NCBI GenBank assembly: GCA_045614565.1
Contig: JAZLDG010000028.1
Span: 1-22,742 of the forward strand
Length of the DNA stretch: 22,742 nucleotides
From: Scatosoma sp045614565
Lineage (GTDB): Bacteria > Bacillota > Clostridia > Christensenellales > Borkfalkiaceae
Direction of reading: 5' to 3'
In this document: positions 20,456 to 22,742 of the stretch, piece after piece
Position numbering within the stretch: position 1 is the first letter of the stretch
How the letters are laid out: each line of letters starts with the position of its first letter
Position numbers and translations under genes: made by a program
Notes under the pieces: generated by a model
Databases searched by the model: none
What the model was told of the DNA's origin: nothing
What the model saw: the letters and a program-made list of their open reading frames with translations, nothing else

Positions 20456-20463
20456 TATAAAAT
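20456..20463 (+). promoter_or_regulatory. Extended -10 promoter of the fibre/HNH operon
   Basis: TATAAAAT at 20456-20463 is preceded by TGG, an extended TGn -10. No good -35 stands at 16-18 nt, so an activator may be needed. A palindrome ACCTTTAAGGT (20441-20451) lies just upstream, where an activator or repressor could bind. Transcription should begin near 20468. Confidence 0.55.
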
Positions 20464-20566
20464 AAGCGGTGATATATAAAGACATTCTCCTTTATAGAAC
20501 TAAATCAACACCCAAACCACTTACTTAATAGCGCAAGGGCACCCGTGATCTTGGGTGCCTTTTGCG
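20463..20566 (+). promoter_or_regulatory. Second leader, related to the one at 14718
   Basis: Elements in order: TAAGCGGT (20463-20470); a 7-bp hairpin TATAAAG / CTTTATA (20475-20481 and 20490-20496); ACCACTTA (20516-20523); AATAGCG (20527-20533); and a strong hairpin. ACCACTTA can pair with TAAGCGGT (7 of 8). The segment AAACCnCTTAC..AATAGCG is shared with the leader at 14763-14780, differing at one position and by a 2-nt gap. Because TAAGCGGT lies at the predicted start site, the outer pairing in RNA is uncertain. Confidence 0.5.
20532..20566 (+). terminator. Terminator-like hairpin upstream of the fibre genes
   Basis: GGCACCC (20538-20544) pairs with GGGTGCC (20553-20559), extended by CGCAA (20532-20536) / TTGCG (20562-20566). 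Only four Ts follow the inner stem and two of them pair, so termination is probably weak or regulated. GGAGG of the next gene follows at 20569. Confidence 0.62.
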
Positions 20567-20580
20567 TTGGAGGAATAAAA

Positions 20581-20910
20581 ATGCACAAACTAACGGGAAA
20601 TAACATCATACTGACACGCGGCGACACGCTGAAGTTAACCGTTGCGCTGTATAACGCGGACGGGACGACATACACACCCGACCCCGCGGACACAATACGG
20701 TTTGCGATGAAAAAGGAATACAGCGACGCCAACCCGATTTTGAATATCACCATACCAAACGAAACGTTGATATTGACAATAAACCCGAACGACACGAAAA
20801 CGCTGGAGTTTGGACAATACGTTTACGATATAGAGATAACAAAGGCCGACGGAACTGTCGACACCTTTATTTGCGAGGCCGCGTTTACTATCGCGCCCGA
20901 GGTGCATTAA
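20581..20910 (+). CDS. Probable virion decoration / tail accessory protein
   Basis: The protein has 109 residues from ATG 20581, behind TTGGAGG (the frame extends to 20545 without a ribosome binding site). It is beta-rich: NNIILTRGDTLKLTVAL, TIRFAMKKEYSD, TLEFGQYVYDIEITKADGTV and EAAFTIAPEVH. This Ig-like pattern with the (T/S)RGDT start is common in small structural proteins of Gram-positive phages. It is the first gene after the late promoter candidate. An exact place in the virion cannot be given. Confidence 0.66.
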   Translation: MHKLTGNNIILTRGDTLKLTVALYNADGTTYTPDPADTIRFAMKKEYSDANPILNITIPNETLILTINPNDTKTLEFGQYVYDIEITKADGTVDTFICEAAFTIAPEVH

Positions 20911-21168
20911 ATGGACACGATAAAAGGCAAACTGTCAGTGGTCGGGGGAGTTTCCGGCAAATTGTCGGGGACGGGTGCGCTTGCGGGGAAAATATCCACG
21001 CCACCCATATACGACCGATACACGGGGGCGACGGTATGGACGCCGACGGGATCAGCGCAGACGATACCAACAGGCGGGTATTTTGTGCCCGATGATATAA
21101 CCATAAACCCGATACCCAGCAACTACGGGTTGATAACGTACAACGGCGGGATAATAACCGTATCATAA
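20911..21168 (+). CDS. Probable fibre / tail accessory protein
   Basis: The protein has 85 residues from ATG 20911, directly after the previous stop. It begins with the Gly/Ser-rich KGKLSVVGGVSGKLSGTGAL, a repeat-like pattern. The second half has IPTGGYFVPDDITINPIPSN and YGLITYNGGIITVS, a motif found in fibre-associated phage proteins. It is likely a virion protein. There is no obvious ribosome binding site beyond GAGGTG, so it may be translationally coupled to the upstream gene. Confidence 0.62.
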   Translation: MDTIKGKLSVVGGVSGKLSGTGALAGKISTPPIYDRYTGATVWTPTGSAQTIPTGGYFVPDDITINPIPSNYGLITYNGGIITVS

Positions 21169-21181
21169 AGGAGTTTAAAAA

Positions 21182-21580
21182 ATGGCCCAAAACGTAATTA
21201 TAAACGGCGTATCATACAACAACGTGCCCGAGGTGGATATACCTAAACAGGGCGGGGGAACTGCAAAGTTTACCGACACAGCCGACGCCACGTTAACAAG
21301 CGGGGCGCAGATAAGAAACGGCATAACCGCGTACGGAGGCACAGGCGCCAAGATAACGGGCACGATGACCGAAAAAGCGGCGCAGACATACACGCCGACG
21401 ACCAGCGACCAAGTAATAGCGGCCGCGCAATACCTTACAGGCGCGCAGACCATAAGGGGCGACGCCAACCTACAGGCGCAAAATATCCTTGCGGGCGTTT
21501 CCATATTCGGTGTTGCGGGGAGTTTATCCGTTCCCACAGTTTCACAGGACAGCACGACCAAAATATTAACCATACAGTAA
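21182..21580 (+). CDS. Probable tail fibre / tail accessory protein
   Basis: The protein has 132 residues. After MAQNVIINGVSYNNVPEVDI, a short segment PKQGGGTAKF occurs, similar to the N-terminus of the next gene. The rest is a repeat-like beta pattern, with GAQIRNGITAYGGTGAKITG, KAAQTYTPTTSDQVIAAAQY and LTGAQTIRGDANL, characteristic of many phage fibre proteins. It starts after AAAGGAG. It probably belongs to the tail tip or a decoration fibre. Confidence 0.7.
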   Translation: MAQNVIINGVSYNNVPEVDIPKQGGGTAKFTDTADATLTSGAQIRNGITAYGGTGAKITGTMTEKAAQTYTPTTSDQVIAAAQYLTGAQTIRGDANLQAQNILAGVSIFGVAGSLSVPTVSQDSTTKILTIQ

Positions 21581-21592
21581 AGGGGGCGCAAA

Positions 21593-22345
21593 ATGGCAGA
21601 TATAACCCTAATGGGGGCAAATTACCAAGGCGTGCCCGCGGTAAACCTACCCAAGACAGGGGGAGGCCTTGCCGCCTTTTTTGAGGATAACCCTATCGGC
21701 AAATGCGCCGAGTTTGTGCGTACCGTGTACGATGACGAAACCGCGCTGGCAGATACGCTGTTTAACGGCTGGACACCGTCCACCACGGCAAAGGTTATTA
21801 TTGCGACCGCGAACGCGACCACCGAGGTTTTAGACCTTGCGCACTATGAGTACGTTTTGAAGTGGGAAACAAGCATACCCGTTGTACAAAACAGTACCAC
21901 ACTAAAGGCACAACTGAAATGGGAGGGCGCCGACCAATACCAGCACATAAGAAAATACCCGAACAGTTTGGCAAACATACGCGCGGACAATTGGAACGCA
22001 AACACAAGCACGACATTTTTAACCGTTCCGTTTATGCGCTATTGGAACGCCTCGGGGACATTGACGTACACGCACAGTATTTCGTACGGTATTTATCCGG
22101 CGTTAACGGCGCCGACATTCAGCAATTCAACCAGCAACACGCCAACGCTGACTATAAAAACGCCGACCATTTCAGCGCGTTGCAGTACGACATATTTTGG
22201 TACGGCGCGCGCGGCAGAAGTGGATCAAGACGCGACAATAATACACCGCGTCGGGAAACTGTACCGCGTGGCAATACCGAACACCGCAAGAGAACTTTAC
22301 CAAATGTTTTATGACAGGGCAGACAGCGAGGGAGTATTGACCTAA
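21593..22345 (+). CDS. Probable receptor-binding / decoration protein
   Basis: The protein has 250 residues. The N-terminal ~30 residues (MADITLMGANYQGVPAVNLPK and TGGGLAAFF) resemble those of the previous gene and may be a shared attachment module. The remaining ~215 residues have alternating beta strands, aromatic and Asn/Thr-rich segments (AQLKWEGADQYQHIRKYPNS, NASGTLTYTHSISYGIYP), as expected of a host-contact domain. No catalytic site is visible. The stop overlaps the HNH start (TAATG). Confidence 0.65.
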   Translation: MADITLMGANYQGVPAVNLPKTGGGLAAFFEDNPIGKCAEFVRTVYDDETALADTLFNGWTPSTTAKVIIATANATTEVLDLAHYEYVLKWETSIPVVQNSTTLKAQLKWEGADQYQHIRKYPNSLANIRADNWNANTSTTFLTVPFMRYWNASGTLTYTHSISYGIYPALTAPTFSNSTSNTPTLTIKTPTISARCSTTYFGTARAAEVDQDATIIHRVGKLYRVAIPNTARELYQMFYDRADSEGVLT

Positions 22346-22641
22346 TGGCGCGGGAGTTTGCAAAAGCGTTTTACAGTTCCAAGACGTGGCAAGAGTGCCG
22401 CGAGGAATACGCACGCAGTAAACGGTATTTATGCGAAAACTGTTTAAAGCGCGGGATCATACAGGCGGGGGAGATAGTACACCACAAAATAGAACTATCA
22501 CCCGAAAACATAAACGACCCAGCCGTGGCGCTGAACTTTGACAACTTACGGCTTGTTTGTAGGAAATGCCACGCAGAGGAACACGGCGCCAAAATAACGC
22601 GATACACCGTGGACAACGACGGGCGGGTATTTATACGTTAA
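22345..22641 (+). CDS. HNH endonuclease
   Basis: The protein has 98 residues. Zn ligands C30/C33 (CENC) and C72/C75 (CRKC) frame the catalytic core: VHHK (H46/H47), NFDNLRLVCRKCH (N67, H76) and H80 (the ββα-metal signature HH..N..H). HNH proteins of this size next to the terminase genes assist cohesive-end cutting and packaging in HK97-like phages. Terminase lies at the other end of the window, so the gene is at its usual place if the ends join. The start shares TAATG with the previous stop. Confidence 0.9.
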   Translation: MAREFAKAFYSSKTWQECREEYARSKRYLCENCLKRGIIQAGEIVHHKIELSPENINDPAVALNFDNLRLVCRKCHAEEHGAKITRYTVDNDGRVFIR

Positions 22642-22678
22642 ACGCACAAAACACGCTGAAAACGTAAAATAGAGCGCC
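22640..22678 (+). repeat. 39-nt control element, copy 3 (paired AAACG half-sites)
   Basis: Two AAACG half-sites begin 20 nt apart (22640 and 22660) and are followed by TAGAGCG. The unit agrees with copy 1 at 32 of 39 positions. It lies directly behind the HNH gene and about 25 nt before a promoter, as copy 1 lies before the promoter at 13380. Confidence 0.62.
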
Positions 22679-22690
22679 ACACGGGTACGG

Positions 22691-22742
22691 AAACAGCCCC
22701 CCCTTGTTCCATTTCGGGGGAGGGGGTACAATAGACAAGTCG
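22691..22742 (+). other. C/G-rich stretch at the window end, candidate cos region
   Basis: Seven Cs (22697-22703) are followed by TTGTTCCATTTC, GGGGGAGGGGG and TAC, so the C-run and G-runs can pair. In HK97-like phages the cos site lies between HNH and the small terminase gene, which is exactly here. The cut site cannot be identified from this sequence alone. The end overlaps a promoter candidate. Confidence 0.35.
22704..22732 (+). promoter_or_regulatory. Promoter candidate before the terminase genes
   Basis: -35 TTGTTC (22704-22709), 17-nt spacer, -10 TACAAT (22727-22732), followed by AGACAAG, also found after the promoter at 13534. The spacer is G-rich like that of the 14682 promoter. The -35 is only partly conserved. 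If real, it starts transcription towards terminase and the head genes. Confidence 0.45.

Noticed and set aside
20511..20580. Repeat/anti-repeat pairs as a tracrRNA or similar guide RNA
   Set aside because: There is no Cas-like or IscB/TnpB-like gene in the window and the complementarity is limited to 8 bp arms, so a leader with attenuation is the simpler explanation.
20581..22345. Diversity-generating retroelement target among the fibre genes
   Set aside because: No reverse transcriptase gene and no template/variable repeat pair with A-specific differences is visible in the window.

Overview
The window is a continuous stretch of a tailed double-stranded DNA phage (or prophage) with siphovirus-type, HK97-like head and tail genes. 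Every convincing gene is on the + strand. G+C looks close to one half by eye, starts are mostly ATG behind strong AGGAGG-type ribosome binding sites, and many neighbours overlap by ATGA or TAATG. The phi13-type tail tube protein, r1t-type holin, DUF1492/ArpU-like regulator and DnaD-like replication protein point to a Gram-positive host, most likely a member of the Bacillota (Clostridia-like). That host call is inferred from gene families only. I see no integrase, CI-type repressor, DNA polymerase or tRNA, so the lifestyle cannot be settled here.

Layout. (1) 1-13243, late genes: the possible end of a small terminase subunit, large terminase, portal, prohead protease, major capsid, four connector or completion proteins, tail tube, tail assembly chaperone with a textbook -1 frameshift site, tape measure, a Dit with a large insertion, a Tal-fibre fusion, an M15-type endolysin, a small membrane protein and an r1t-like holin. 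A pair of terminator hairpins (13250-13312) closes this block. (2) 13313-13618, a gene-free control region: an array of half-sites, a promoter whose only product appears to be a ~70-nt RNA ending at a terminator, and a second promoter with a perfect inverted repeat filling its -35/-10 spacer. (3) 13619-14610, four small early genes, the last a 58-residue HTH protein, then a terminator. (4) 14611-14812, a promoter and a riboswitch-like leader with competing terminator, antiterminator and Shine-Dalgarno pairings. (5) 14813-20417, a tightly packed early/middle operon: several small Cys-rich proteins, a single-strand annealing protein, SSB, an HTH protein, a replisome organizer with a candidate origin, a late-regulator-like protein and a PAPS-reductase-like PP-loop enzyme. 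(6) 20418-20580, an extended -10 promoter and a leader related to the one in (4). (7) 20581-22641, four fibre or decoration genes and an HNH endonuclease, followed by another half-site pair, a G-rich stretch and a promoter at the window end.

How it fits together. The early operons supply annealing and replication functions (SSAP, SSB, replisome organizer) and a probable late activator. Late transcription probably starts near 20470, runs through the fibre genes and HNH, and continues into terminase and the head-tail-lysis genes if the ends of the molecule are joined. HNH at one end and terminase at the other suggest that the packaging (cos) region lies at or near the window boundary. Most of the small terminase is not visible.

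The most novel material is non-coding: the leader at 14718-14801, its relative at 20463-20566, the short transcription unit at 13380-13484, and a 39-nt element with half-sites about 20 bp apart that occurs at two intergenic places and, in degenerate form, at a third.
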